DNA of 64,000 nt from Nitrospira sp. Its GTDB lineage: Bacteria; Nitrospirota; Nitrospiria; Nitrospirales; Nitrospiraceae. Each line of letters opens with the position of its first letter. The first letter of the stretch is position 1. The DNA is taken from assembly GCA_024998685.1 (NCBI GenBank), contig JACOEH010000014.1:43044-107043 (forward strand), in the 5' to 3' direction. The notes beneath the pieces are model-generated. The model worked only from the letters and a program-made list of their open reading frames with translations, made no database searches and was not told the DNA's origin. Below, in pieces: positions 55,554-64,000 of the stretch. A program made the translations under genes and the position numbers.

Positions 55554-56171
55554 ATGGCCATTTTAATTGTCGATGACTCTCCCGATGAGCGTCTGCTGCT
55601 TCATCATATCCTCAAGAATGCAGGCTATCGTAACTTGATCACCGTTTCCTCTGCCCGCGACGCCTTCACGCAATTGGACCTGGAACACGCCGGTGCCAAT
55701 GGGGTCAAGGTCGATGTCATTTTGCTGGATATCAAAATGCCAAACATGGACGGAGTCGAGGCCTGTCGCCGCATCAAGGCCGTCGATGCGTTTGCAGGGA
55801 TTCCGATCATCATCGTAACGGCACGAAACCAAAAGGACTGGCTCCAGGCGGCGTTCGACGCCGGGGCGATGGACTACATCAGAAAACCGGTCGAGCAAAT
55901 AGAACTCCTCGCACGAGTGAAATCTGCCTTCAAGCTCAAGCAAGAAACGGATGCGAGAAGGAGTTGGGAACAAGAGGTCACGAAAACCATCACTGACCTC
56001 GATGGCACGCTGCGCGACATCGCCGCATTACAACAACTGATACCCGTGTGCCCATCGTGTAGAAAATCTCATCCCGCGCATATGTCGGAAGCCGCCCTGA
56101 ACGAGTACGTGCAAGCCCATCCCGAAACGAAGTTTCAGGATCTCGTCTGCTCCGCGTGCGCAGGGCGTTAA
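55554..56171 (+). CDS. Response regulator with degenerate CxxC module
   Basis: 205 residues; of two adjacent ATGs, the second lies 5 bp after AAGGAGG and is preferred. Receiver domain with D59 (VILLDIKMP) and KP; then a short helix and a tail with CPSCRKSH and a final CSACAGR, a shorter version of the C-terminal module of the protein at 45591. Close relative of the receivers at 45591 and 46272. No DNA-binding domain. It is followed by the convergent ntrX gene 17 bp on. Confidence 0.88.
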   Translation: MAILIVDDSPDERLLLHHILKNAGYRNLITVSSARDAFTQLDLEHAGANGVKVDVILLDIKMPNMDGVEACRRIKAVDAFAGIPIIIVTARNQKDWLQAAFDAGAMDYIRKPVEQIELLARVKSAFKLKQETDARRSWEQEVTKTITDLDGTLRDIAALQQLIPVCPSCRKSHPAHMSEAALNEYVQAHPETKFQDLVCSACAGR

Positions 56172-56188
56172 CCCAGTCGCCGTCTTCC

Positions 56189-57580
56189 TTAGCTCTCCGG
56201 CCGCATCTCCACATCGAGCAATTTGATTTTTCGATGAAGATGACTACGCTCGATCTTGAGATCTTCGGCGGTCCGTGAAATGTTCCAGTGGTGTTCCCGA
56301 AGTTTACGACTGATGTATTCTTTTTCGAAGGCATTCCGGGCATCTCGAAGCGAGTCGTAAGATTTTGCAAGAAGTGAGTGCGCCGCCTGATTGCCAGCCG
56401 GTACCACGCCGGCGGTTCGTCCCTGTAACGACAGAGTGGCCTGGGAGGCTTCGATCACAAATCCCGGCACCATGATCATGAGCCTCTCGATCAAATTCCT
56501 GAGTTCCCGAATGTTCCCCGGCCATTCGTATTGCTGGAATACGGCCATCGCCTCCGGCGAGACGTCCTTCATCCGCAACCCTTGCTCTTCGACATGCGTC
56601 TTCATGAAATGCCGCACGAGGGCCGGGATATCTTCCCGCCTCTCCCGCAGTGGGGGCACAACGATCGGGACCACGTTGAGGCGGTAGTACAGATCCTCCC
56701 GAAATTGTCCTTTGCCGATTTCCTTTTCCAAGTCCTTGTTGGAAGCCGCCAACACCCGCACATCGACCTTCAGCAATTTGGTCCCGCCGACTCGCGTGAA
56801 CTGCTGTTCCTGCAAAGCCCGCAACACTTTCGCTTGTGTATTGAGGCTCATGTCGCCGATTTCATCCAAAAACAGCGTACCCCCATCGGCCTGCTCGAAC
56901 TGACCGCGCTTCATGGATGTGGCTCCGGTGAAGGAGCCTTTTTCGTGACCGAACAATTCGCTCTCAATCAATGTCTCGGGGATGGCCGCACAATTGACGG
57001 CCACGAACGGATGGTCCGATCTGATGCTGCGCATATGGATGGCTCGAGCGACCAACTCCTTTCCCGTTCCATTCTCACCCCCGATCAACACCCGACTGTT
57101 TGTCGGCCCCGCCGTTTCGATGAGCTCTCGTAGCCGCTGCATGGCCGGAGATTGCCCGACCAATTCAAACTTTTGCTGGACTTTGGTCCGCAGCAACCGA
57201 TTCTCTTGCGCCAAGCGGAACTGCTCCAACGCGTGTTTGACACGGAGCGTGACATTTTCCAGCGACAACGGCTTCTCAATGTAGTCATACGCACCCAGTT
57301 TGATGGCTTTCACGGCCGTTTCGATGGAGCCATGCCCGGAGATCATCATGACCTGCGTCGTGGGCACAAATTCTTTCACTCGCCGTAGGGTTTCCAGCCC
57401 GTCCATCTCCGGCATCCAGATGTCCAGAATCATGAGATCCGGCGGGTCGGTGCCATATATTTTCAGCGCCTCGACCCCATTGGCGGCTACCGATACGTCA
57501 TACCCTTCATCTTCCAGGATGCTCCGCAGGGATGTGCGAATCGCTTCTTCATCATCCACCACTAGAATCGATGCCGACAT
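56189..57580 (-). CDS. ntrX: NtrX-type sigma-54-dependent response regulator
   Basis: 463 residues: receiver with D53 (MILDIWMPEMD), AAA+ domain with GGENGTGKE at 167-175, the GSFTGA loop at 215-220 (the Ser variant found in NtrX), FLDEIGD, and a C-terminal Fis-type helix-turn-helix (REHHWNISRTAEDLKIERSHLHRKIKLL). Partner of the NtrY kinase gene upstream (45-bp gap). NtrYX governs nitrogen, redox or envelope responses in other bacteria; target genes here unknown. Confidence 0.92.
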   Translation of the reverse strand: MSASILVVDDEEAIRTSLRSILEDEGYDVSVAANGVEALKIYGTDPPDLMILDIWMPEMDGLETLRRVKEFVPTTQVMMISGHGSIETAVKAIKLGAYDYIEKPLSLENVTLRVKHALEQFRLAQENRLLRTKVQQKFELVGQSPAMQRLRELIETAGPTNSRVLIGGENGTGKELVARAIHMRSIRSDHPFVAVNCAAIPETLIESELFGHEKGSFTGATSMKRGQFEQADGGTLFLDEIGDMSLNTQAKVLRALQEQQFTRVGGTKLLKVDVRVLAASNKDLEKEIGKGQFREDLYYRLNVVPIVVPPLRERREDIPALVRHFMKTHVEEQGLRMKDVSPEAMAVFQQYEWPGNIRELRNLIERLMIMVPGFVIEASQATLSLQGRTAGVVPAGNQAAHSLLAKSYDSLRDARNAFEKEYISRKLREHHWNISRTAEDLKIERSHLHRKIKLLDVEMRPES

Positions 57581-57624
57581 AACCCCTTTCTCCTTACCAC
57601 ATATCCTTCACCGGACTACCCTAC

Positions 57625-59958
57625 TTACACCGGCAAATCGAACGTAAAGACGGCTCCCTTCGGGTGGTTGTTCCCCACATGGATCTGTCCTTCGTGATCC
57701 GTGATAATCCGGCGGACGATCGCCAGCCCCAACCCGGTTCCCGTCTTCTTACGAGTAAAATACGGCACAAACAACCGTTCCTGATCCTCAGGCGCAATGC
57801 CGGGCCCTTCGTCCGCCACGGTGCCGACCACGCGACGGCGTTTCGTATCATACTTCGTACCGACCCACAGCCGCCCTTTCTGATTCATCGCTTGAACCGC
57901 GTTGTCGAAGAGATTGACGAACACACGCCTCAGTTGTTCCCGGTCGAAATTGATGGACGGCAGCTCCTCGTCCAAGTCCACGATCAGTTCGATATCCTTC
58001 TGGGCTTCGCGATAGAGAGTTACCACTTCCCGTACCACATCGTGCAGGGATTGCCGAGTCATTTGCGGAGCAGGCAGGCGGGCAAATTTTGAAAATTCGT
58101 CCAGCATCTCTTTCAGGCTTCCGACTTCATTGATGATCACATTGGTCGCATCGTCGAACACCCGGTCCAGGTCAGGAGACTTCTCGAAGAACTTCTTGCG
58201 TAATCGTTGAGCCGATAATTGAATCGGGGTCAGTGGGTTCTTGATTTCATGGGCGACCCGTTTCGCGACCTCCTGCCAAGCCGCAACTTTCTGCGCCTTG
58301 ATCAACTCCGTCAGATCTTCAAAGACCAATACAAACCCCAAGTCTTTGTTCGCCTCATCCCGCATACGAGACCCTTTCAGACCGATCGTGATCAACATCC
58401 CTTGGATATCCAACTGCCCTTCCAGATCCAAATCGTCGCGCTCATCGGCCAGCATACGGTCATAGGCGGTCTGGAATAAGTCGAGACCGAATTCCTTGAA
58501 CACCTCATTGGCCGACCGTCCTCTGAACCGATCGGCATCCAGACCAAGGATGCGCTCGGCCGATGGGTTGAAGGTGGTGATCGTTCCGCTCCGATCGATC
58601 GACAAAAGCCCGGCGGCGATCGTATCAACGACCGTTTCGATATAGGCGCGGCGGCGATCCAGCTCGACATTGGTGTTCCACAGAGTCAGGTTGGCTTCCT
58701 CAAGCTTCGATTTACTGCCCTGCAGATCTTGCGTCATCCGATTGAACGACTCGATGAGCGTGCCGATTTCATCGGTCGCTTTGGCATCGATCTGCACCGA
58801 CAGATCGCCCTGGGCGACTGCTTCGGTCGCTTCCGCCAACCGTTGAATCGGAACGGTGATCCCGCGCGCCACATAGAAGCCGAACCACGTCGCGCTGAAG
58901 AGAATCAACACCGCCAGGACGGCCACAAAAAGGTATGCCCCGGCTTTAATAGGGTTTTTCATCGCTTTGATTTGCTTGTATGCCGTGTATTGGCGTCCGA
59001 TCCCTTCCATCTTGGTCAACAGCGATTCAGGGACGTAGGTTTCCACGACCACGACCCCCTCGATCTCACCGCGTCGGCTTCCGGAGGCCACCGGAATAGC
59101 GGCGCGCACCAACCTCCCCGTCTGGGCCTCTTGGACAGAGGTAAACTCTTGCTTGCCGTTAATGACTTGTAAGACCAGCTGACTGATCGGCAGATCCAAC
59201 ACGCCGGATGGAATTTCATTATCAAAGGCTTTTGTGAGGGTCTCCATCCTGTTCGAAAACACCTCGATTCCGGCGACGCCGTATTCCATCCGTTTTCGTG
59301 CCATCGCGGCGATCAAGAGATCGCGCTGTACCGGAGTCAGCATGTCTTCGCGAAACAGTTCCTGAGAGATGGCCCGTGCGCTGTTGACCGCAAGCGCGAC
59401 ATGCCCCGCATGCTGCATACGCGCCACCTCATACGAGTCCTTCATGACCCGCTCGATGTGCTCGCTGAACCACACATCGACTGCCTTATTGACCAGCCCA
59501 CTTGCGACGAACGCCAGGAGCAGCGTCGGAATCAATGAGAACCCGATAAACGCAGCGATGAGTTTAGTGCGAAATCCTGATCCAACGAGACGGTGCCGGC
59601 GTTCGAAATAGGCCTTGATCAGATTTCTGGACAACAGGAGCACCAACACCACGAAGCCGATCAGGTCCAAATTGACCAGCAGGAGAACCAGCGCATAGCT
59701 GGTCGTCGGCAGGAAGGAGCCGTTCTCTTCAGAGCCAGGCGCAACAATTTGTGAGTAATAGAGCGTGAGGGCCACACAGGGAACCAGGAGGATGAGCACG
59801 ATCCAGACAGGGCGAAGATGTGGTGGTTTTCGCTCCGGTTTCTTGGGTTGATCAGCGGGAGCCGTACAGACGTGTCCCCCCATCACGACGGGTTGAACTT
59901 CCGCAAGTCCTCCGGAAGCTGGTCTTAACGCACCCGTGGGATGATTGAGATCAGGCAT
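57625..59958 (-). CDS. ntrY: NtrY-type membrane histidine kinase
   Basis: 777 residues. Three or four N-terminal membrane segments, an extracytoplasmic sensor region, a membrane segment near 350, HAMP domain (GITVPIQRLAEATEAVAQGDLSVQ), PAS domain (IDRSGTITTFNPSAERILG), HisKA with His in VAHEIKNPLTPIQLSAQRLR, and an HATPase domain with DEGPGI and GTGLGLAIV. All kinase motifs intact. Upstream gene of ntrX and likely cotranscribed. Confidence 0.93.
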   Translation of the reverse strand: MPDLNHPTGALRPASGGLAEVQPVVMGGHVCTAPADQPKKPERKPPHLRPVWIVLILLVPCVALTLYYSQIVAPGSEENGSFLPTTSYALVLLLVNLDLIGFVVLVLLLSRNLIKAYFERRHRLVGSGFRTKLIAAFIGFSLIPTLLLAFVASGLVNKAVDVWFSEHIERVMKDSYEVARMQHAGHVALAVNSARAISQELFREDMLTPVQRDLLIAAMARKRMEYGVAGIEVFSNRMETLTKAFDNEIPSGVLDLPISQLVLQVINGKQEFTSVQEAQTGRLVRAAIPVASGSRRGEIEGVVVVETYVPESLLTKMEGIGRQYTAYKQIKAMKNPIKAGAYLFVAVLAVLILFSATWFGFYVARGITVPIQRLAEATEAVAQGDLSVQIDAKATDEIGTLIESFNRMTQDLQGSKSKLEEANLTLWNTNVELDRRRAYIETVVDTIAAGLLSIDRSGTITTFNPSAERILGLDADRFRGRSANEVFKEFGLDLFQTAYDRMLADERDDLDLEGQLDIQGMLITIGLKGSRMRDEANKDLGFVLVFEDLTELIKAQKVAAWQEVAKRVAHEIKNPLTPIQLSAQRLRKKFFEKSPDLDRVFDDATNVIINEVGSLKEMLDEFSKFARLPAPQMTRQSLHDVVREVVTLYREAQKDIELIVDLDEELPSINFDREQLRRVFVNLFDNAVQAMNQKGRLWVGTKYDTKRRRVVGTVADEGPGIAPEDQERLFVPYFTRKKTGTGLGLAIVRRIITDHEGQIHVGNNHPKGAVFTFDLPV

Positions 59959-60101
59959 TCACTTGTCCTCTAGGCCGGTCAATACAAGGGAACAGCTGCC
60001 GCCTGCCTCACTATAGCCGACTTACAAGGCAGTCTCAAAGCTTGCCGCACAACCTGCAGCGTCCAGAGACCCGGCGGTACTCAGAGCCGAAAGATGGGAT
60101 A

Positions 60102-60494
60102 CTATTTCGGTGATGCCAGCGTGACATACTTCATGCGAAGGGCGTACAGCATGTCGCGCAGGACGGTCTGCTCATCAGAGGTCAGATTGCCTTTTGTCTT
60201 GTCTTCCAAGACAGACAACAAATCGATGATTTCCTTGGCTTGCGGCAGGTTGACGGGTATCGGTGTCTGATGCGGGTCCAGTTGCTCGCCCATGAGCATG
60301 AGCGACGACGAGCCCAGTGAAATGACAAAGGACGAGAAACTGACGGGAGGCGCCGGGGGCGCTTGGGATGGTTCAGCCTGTGCGGCGGCAGAAGGTTTGG
60401 CCTCTGTTGAGGGCGAAGATGCGGTCGGAGCGGCCTCGGCCCCTCCGCTTGTTCGCCGATCACGAATGATAAATCCTTGCTCTTCCTCCGCCAT
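60102..60494 (-). CDS. DUF1844 domain protein
   Basis: 130 residues: an Ala/Pro/Ser-rich N-terminal half, then FSSFVISLGSSSLMLMGEQL and a helical NLPQAKEIIDLLSVLEDKTKGNLTSDE, the DUF1844 pattern. ATG with a GGGAGAGGG-type site upstream. Small proteins of unknown function, found widely in Nitrospirota, Acidobacteria and deltaproteobacteria-like groups. It lies 143 bp upstream of ntrY in the same direction. Confidence 0.88.
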   Translation of the reverse strand: MAEEEQGFIIRDRRTSGGAEAAPTASSPSTEAKPSAAAQAEPSQAPPAPPVSFSSFVISLGSSSLMLMGEQLDPHQTPIPVNLPQAKEIIDLLSVLEDKTKGNLTSDEQTVLRDMLYALRMKYVTLASPK

Positions 60495-60563
60495 GTTTCC
60501 CTCTCCCGCATTCCGACGTGTGTGTTGCGTACCCTACCATAGGGTCTATTCGGTCGCAAGCCA

Positions 60564-60798
60564 TGACCGATCTGGTGACCCACGCCAGGCTCCTCCAGGT
60601 GGGAGTGCAGTCCTTCGTGAGGAACCCGATGATTTTCCCATATGGTTACGGGCGCTGCAGCACGAGCTTCAATTGCGACACGGTTGTAATGGGACCTTGT
60701 CTGAGGCCAACAAAGTGGGAACCACCTGCTGGAGGATTTGGGACTACTGGACCGACGAGGGAGAAAATCTCTTTCGTCACATCACTTCAATCAAATAG
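60564..60798 (+). pseudogene. Possible frameshifted short protein
   Basis: The frame from the ATG at 60564 begins MTDLVTHARLLQ but later looks unlike protein, whereas another frame ending at 60798 gives a convincing stretch (REEPDDFPIWLRALQHELQL; CWRIWDYWTDEGENLFRHI) that has no start of its own. A single-base indel around 60600-60625 would join them into a protein of about 78 residues. No family recognised. Low certainty. Confidence 0.3.
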
Positions 60799-61097
60799 GT
60801 TGTCATCCAAATGTCGATCTGTTGGAACCGAATCTTGAGCCGTTCTTTGCATTCGACGAAGTACTGCCGATTTTTCGGTTCATCGTCCGCATCGACATAG
60901 ACACGAATCAAGTCATCGCGGTAACTCTGGTTCTCGTGTCGCCACTGTCCGCGAATGGTTTGAGTGTCGCACGACACGGCCCCGAATTGTTGTTCCAATT
61001 CAAGCAATGTGTCGGTGATCGCGTTGTCGGGAACTGCAGTACCGTCATTAAAACGCAGCGGCAGGAGAACCTCGAAACGCCGAACCATTCTGCTCAT
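60777..61097 (-). CDS. Conserved hypothetical protein, 106 residues
   Basis: From the ATG beginning MSRMVRRFEVLLPLRFNDG to a C-terminal RFQQIDIWMTTYLIEVM. A small soluble protein with the recurring RFEVLLPLxxNDG...YFVECKExLKxRFxQIxIW layout recalled from cyanobacteria and other bacteria; function unknown. Its start overlaps the end of the neighbour at 61048-61269 by 50 bp, so the two are made together. Confidence 0.7.
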   Translation of the reverse strand: MSRMVRRFEVLLPLRFNDGTAVPDNAITDTLLELEQQFGAVSCDTQTIRGQWRHENQSYRDDLIRVYVDADDEPKNRQYFVECKERLKIRFQQIDIWMTTYLIEVM

Positions 61098-61269
61098 ACG
61101 TAGCCGGTCCCTCTGAGGTGAATACGATTCCTTCCATCGCGAGAAACGGCAGAGCGTCCTCCGGCACCAACATTTCGCCGCTCGCCCAACTCTTGAAACG
61201 GAAACGACCAGCAAGCCGACCGAGTGCAGCGCGTTTTGATTCCGGATTTGGAAAGCGTATGAGAATCAT
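61048..61269 (-). CDS. Conserved hypothetical protein, 73 residues
   Basis: MILIRFPNPESKRAALGRLA, then FKSWASGEMLVPEDALPFLA and GIVFTSEGPATYEQ. The pattern is recalled as a small conserved partner of the neighbouring 106-residue protein in other genomes. Function unknown; a two-gene module with possible toxin-antitoxin or regulatory role is only a guess. Confidence 0.68.
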   Translation of the reverse strand: MILIRFPNPESKRAALGRLAGRFRFKSWASGEMLVPEDALPFLAMEGIVFTSEGPATYEQNGSAFRGSPAAAF

Positions 61270-61464
61270 GGTGCCAGTCTATACCATCGCTCTTTTAGGT
61301 GGCAAGTTTTCTAAGCCTCCGCGTCGGCTCAAGAAGTCTTTATTTGCGGAGACAGGTCGTCCCAGGATTTGTGAGCCGGACGCGGCCAAGCAGCTTGCCC
61401 ATGAGTAGCGGGCCAAAGTCTTTCCGTGGGTCTAAGTTGTTTGAAGTCACTCCAGTATGCGGAC

Positions 61465-61878
61465 TCAACGAAGTCTCTCATAGCCGTCAGGCAGGTCGAA
61501 TGTCTGCTCAGACAGATAGCCGGGCCCTTGTCGGACGCTGACAATATGCTCTGTCCCATCAGCGAAGCGGGCGTACTGCGTGTAGCTAGACCATGTGGTA
61601 CCGCTGTCGTAGCTGGAGTGTGATTCTTCAGTTCTCGTATTAACAATTGGGATTAGGCGACAACTAGCGCATCTGTTTCCGGCGTCTGGGGAGTGCCGTG
61701 TGCGGCCACAAATGCAGCACGTGCACTCTGCACCAAAATCGTGGCCCACATCTCTTGTCGTGAAGCAAATCGTGCACCTGCATCCTTGCCAGACGTGCGC
61801 ATCGCGCTTAGCGCCACAACCTGGTCGGCGGCAACCGCAAGCGGTCCAAGCGTGACCAAAGAGGCAGCGAATATGCAT
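61465..61878 (-). CDS. Cys-rich zinc-ribbon-like protein
   Basis: 137 residues with a dense set of CxxC-type knuckles in the N-terminal 80 residues (C-x-C-x-x-x-G-C, GCRCTICFTTRDVGHDF, CTCCICGRTRHSPDAG, RCASCRLIP), and His residues that could complete zinc sites. The C-terminal 60 residues are beta-rich without Cys. No signal peptide. Metal binding is very likely, function unknown. The gene lies in a region with an integrase remnant nearby. Confidence 0.65.
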   Translation of the reverse strand: MHIRCLFGHAWTACGCRRPGCGAKRDAHVWQGCRCTICFTTRDVGHDFGAECTCCICGRTRHSPDAGNRCASCRLIPIVNTRTEESHSSYDSGTTWSSYTQYARFADGTEHIVSVRQGPGYLSEQTFDLPDGYERLR

Positions 61879-62409
61879 AGGTCGGTGTGTGCGACTTAAC
61901 TATGTTTAGGCGGATCCGCATAACAGCTGGATCTGCCAATTTCTGTCCGTATAATACGCCACTTTTGTTCGTGAACAATACGCCATAACGGTTTCCGCTT
62001 CAATGAGTTGCTGCATGACCATTTATTGATGGTTCTTATGCAGACCCGACAACACCCACCCCATGAATGGGTTCACATGCTATCTATGGACTGCGGCCAC
62101 TCGCCGATCTTTGATGAAGACATGTGTGTAGATCAGCGTCGTATTGACATCGTGATGTCCTAACAACTCTTGGATGGTCGAATATCAGAGCCACTTTTAA
62201 GCAGGTCCATGGAAAAGGTATGCCGGAAGGTAAGTGTATTCGTCGTACACAACGTGCATAAGGCACAAGAACAACTCGCGCACATTTTCAGCCTACTCAT
62301 GCCCACCGTCAAGTTCTCCTGTAGATAGCCGCCATTGAAGCAGCAGCCGTTCTCGGTATAGAGTGACGGCCAAGCTAATGCTTCATCAACGACTCTCTTG
62401 ATAACATCG
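61879..62409. other. Gene-poor region with integrase remnant
   Basis: About 530 bp. Holds the tyrosine-integrase remnant at 62080-62250 and two copies of AATACGCCA about 24 bp apart near 61955-61990. No other gene supported. Confidence 0.45.
62080..62250 (-). pseudogene. Tyrosine integrase C-terminal remnant, frameshifted
   Basis: On the minus strand one frame reads [19 protein letters not shown] and, after a one-base deletion near 62178, another reads [20 protein letters not shown] to a stop at 62080-62082. Together they match the end of XerC/D- or IntI-type recombinases, including the Arg-His pair, the GH and the catalytic Tyr (IYTHV). The N-terminal part of the protein is gone. This is a dead integrase, so mobile DNA once sat here. 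Confidence 0.7.
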
Positions 62410-63300
62410 ATGTCAGAACGATTTACCAAGCTGGTTGATCTCATGGTCGCGCTCCGCGCGCAAAATGGATGCCCGTGGGATCGAAAGCAGACTCACGAAT
62501 CATTGAAACCCTACCTTCTCGAAGAAGCATACGAAGTCATTGAGACCATCGATCTGCGCGACGAACAGAAGCTTCGGGAAGAACTTGGGGACGTGCTCTT
62601 ACAGGTCCTCTTCCACAGCCAGATCGCCGCTGAAGCCGGCTCCTTTACGGTTGAGGACGTGATCGAGACGCTCGCCACGAAACTGATCCGCAGGCATCCT
62701 CATGTATTTCGTACCGGCGACCAGGCAGGACAGGCGTCGAATAGTGAACAGGTCTTGGCCCAATGGGAAGACATCAAACGCGCGGAGCGAGAAGCCGCCG
62801 GCAACACACAATCGGCCCTTGACGGAGTGCCGAAGACCTTGCCGGCATTGTTGCGAGCGTATCAAATTCAGGCAAGGGCGGCCCGAGTCGGCTTCGATTG
62901 GCCGCAGAGTGATGCAGGACTGGAACAGGTCCTCGCAAAAGTCACTGAGGAAATCGGTGAACTGCGCGAGGCGCTGATCCTAAATCAGGCAAGGATGGAA
63001 CCGGAATCCAACAACCGGCACGATGCCCGTGAGGAGATCGAGAACGAGTTGGGTGATCTTCTGTTCTCCCTGGTCAACCTCGCCCGCTTTCTCAAGGCCA
63101 ATCCTGAAGACGCGCTGCGCCGAGCGACGAATCGTTTCATCGATCGTTTTCACCTGGTGGAGGCACAAGCCCTGGAAAAAGGACGGTTGCTAACAGAGAT
63201 GACGCTTCCCGAAATGGACGAACTGTGGGACGAAGCCAAACGACAGTTACGGGGATCACAGCCGGACACCACCCCGCACGTCGGAGATCGCATTCCATGA
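62410..63300 (+). CDS. mazG: Nucleoside triphosphate pyrophosphohydrolase MazG
   Basis: 296 residues from the ATG followed by SERF. Two MazG domains: the first with NGCPWDRKQTHESLKPYLLEEAYEVIETI split over 23-51 and REELGDVLLQVLFHSQ carrying the ExxD metal ligands; the second around EEIGELREAL and EIENELGDLLFSLVNL. Hydrolyses NTPs to NMP and pyrophosphate, cleaning oxidised or aberrant nucleotides. Overlaps the next gene by four bases (ATGA). Confidence 0.95.
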   Translation: MSERFTKLVDLMVALRAQNGCPWDRKQTHESLKPYLLEEAYEVIETIDLRDEQKLREELGDVLLQVLFHSQIAAEAGSFTVEDVIETLATKLIRRHPHVFRTGDQAGQASNSEQVLAQWEDIKRAEREAAGNTQSALDGVPKTLPALLRAYQIQARAARVGFDWPQSDAGLEQVLAKVTEEIGELREALILNQARMEPESNNRHDAREEIENELGDLLFSLVNLARFLKANPEDALRRATNRFIDRFHLVEAQALEKGRLLTEMTLPEMDELWDEAKRQLRGSQPDTTPHVGDRIP

Positions 63301-63914
63301 CGAAGAACCAAGAGCCCTACGAAGAAGGAAAACGTGCCGGGGCCCATCCGCTGTTGGTGGTATTCGGCATCCTTATCGGACTCTGGTTGTTCGTCGCCCT
63401 GATCGTCCCGAGTTCGAGGAACAAACAGGCGACCGGGACTGAAGGTCCCACTGTCTCAGTCATCGAGGATCCGGAAGCCGCGCCTGTCATGTTCCAGGTC
63501 CAGACGACCATCCTGGATATGAACACCCTGGGATTGGTCGTTCCCTCTCAAGCGACGGATAGCCAGATTGTTGCCCTTTTGAAACGTCTCAAACAGGCTC
63601 GCTTGGACGGCACACTCGGTGACCAGCTCCCATCGACCACACCCGGTCACAAACTCGGCGATCATGCCGTCGCCGACATCTTCATCTTTTCGGACAAGCA
63701 CTACGCAGAAGCGGATACCATTCGTACGCTGGCGCAAGGAGCCCATGCGCCCGGAACGCTGTACCCGAATGCCGTTCCATTTGAGACGGCCATGGAGCAA
63801 GTTCGTGGGCATTACCGTATCGACTTGAATGATACCGGCAGCCCGGACAAGGGGTCGCTGGGATTCGCAGACGAGTCAGGTATCCATTCGAAACACTACA
63901 AACGAATCTTTTGA
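63297..63914 (+). CDS. Single-span membrane protein, unknown function
   Basis: 205 residues starting at the ATG overlapping the mazG stop. One N-terminal hydrophobic helix (PLLVVFGILIGLWLFVALIV), then a soluble domain with VMFQVQTTILDMNTLGLVVP, ADIFIFSDKHYAEADTIRTL and a HYRIDLNDTG end; the middle resembles a small alpha/beta domain. Orientation suggests an extracytoplasmic domain. No family recognised. Cotranscription with mazG is likely. Confidence 0.7.
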   Translation: MTKNQEPYEEGKRAGAHPLLVVFGILIGLWLFVALIVPSSRNKQATGTEGPTVSVIEDPEAAPVMFQVQTTILDMNTLGLVVPSQATDSQIVALLKRLKQARLDGTLGDQLPSTTPGHKLGDHAVADIFIFSDKHYAEADTIRTLAQGAHAPGTLYPNAVPFETAMEQVRGHYRIDLNDTGSPDKGSLGFADESGIHSKHYKRIF

Positions 63915-64000
63915 AAGATCACTTGGTGTCTTTCCTGAAAAAAGTTAGGGCCTGTTGACAATTAGGGTTCACAGAATCTCCATTTTCTGATTCACTATGG
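63915..64000. other. Window end, possible insertion-sequence terminus
   Basis: The last 60 bases contain GGGCCTGTTGACAATTAGG, which resembles the ends of some IS5/IS4-type elements. Too little is visible to decide. A weak hairpin GAAAGA...TCTTTC lies right after the last gene. Confidence 0.25.

Noticed and set aside
61955..61990. Two AATACGCCA copies as integrase core sites or attC
   Set aside because: Only nine bases each with no inverted arms; too short to support a site.
1..64000. CRISPR array
   Set aside because: No regularly spaced direct repeats of 23-40 bp were seen anywhere.

Overview
The window looks like a chromosomal segment of a Nitrospira-type bacterium (phylum Nitrospirota). 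This is an inference from protein character: a SmbP-like metal-binding protein of the kind known from nitrifiers, NtrY/NtrX, many two-component proteins, large beta-barrel and PKD surface proteins, and moderately high GC. No rRNA or marker gene here proves it.

Layout. (1) 1-7.3 kb, minus strand: the 5' part of a type VI secretion operon (pseudokinase-like protein, FHA protein TagH, TssJ, TssK, TssL, TssM), with TssM running off the left edge. (2) 7.6-15.6 kb, plus strand: two nearly identical outer-membrane beta-barrel proteins in tandem, then two lipoproteins that combine Ig/PKD-type or other extracellular modules with c-type haem motifs. (3) 15.6-23 kb: a caspase-like lipoprotein, small membrane and NTF2-like proteins, and a coupled three-gene cluster (saccharopine-dehydrogenase-like, ALDH7-like, VOC dioxygenase-like) pointing to lysine/2-aminoadipate breakdown. 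(4) 23.2-29.3 kb, minus strand: a complete type I restriction-modification system (HsdR-HsdS-HsdM) followed by a DUF4258/DUF2283 pair. (5) 29.5-44.9 kb: housekeeping and stress genes (prfC, hemerythrin, terC, zwf, hrpB), a sigma-54 activator without a receiver, an AT-rich stretch, and three very small membrane-protein genes, two of them under 60 codons.

(6) 45-50 kb, plus strand: YqeY, then a signalling block of a receiver protein, a receiver-GGDEF protein, a hybrid histidine kinase with two receivers, and a separate HPt protein. (7) 50.3-52.1 kb: a tRNA-Ala(CGC) gene whose 3' end is repeated 1.7 kb downstream, enclosing a recombinase remnant and one unknown gene, i.e. a small decayed integrative islet. 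(8) 52.2-64 kb: SmbP-like protein, DUF72, purM-purN, another receiver protein, ntrY-ntrX, DUF1844, a pair of small conserved proteins, a cysteine-rich zinc-ribbon-like protein, a frameshifted tyrosine-integrase remnant, and mazG.

Operons are tight: ATGA-type four-base overlaps occur at tssL/tssM, hsdR/hsdS, DUF4258/DUF2283, lysine genes 1/2 and mazG/membrane protein. All assignments rest on reading the translated sequence by eye; no database search was run.
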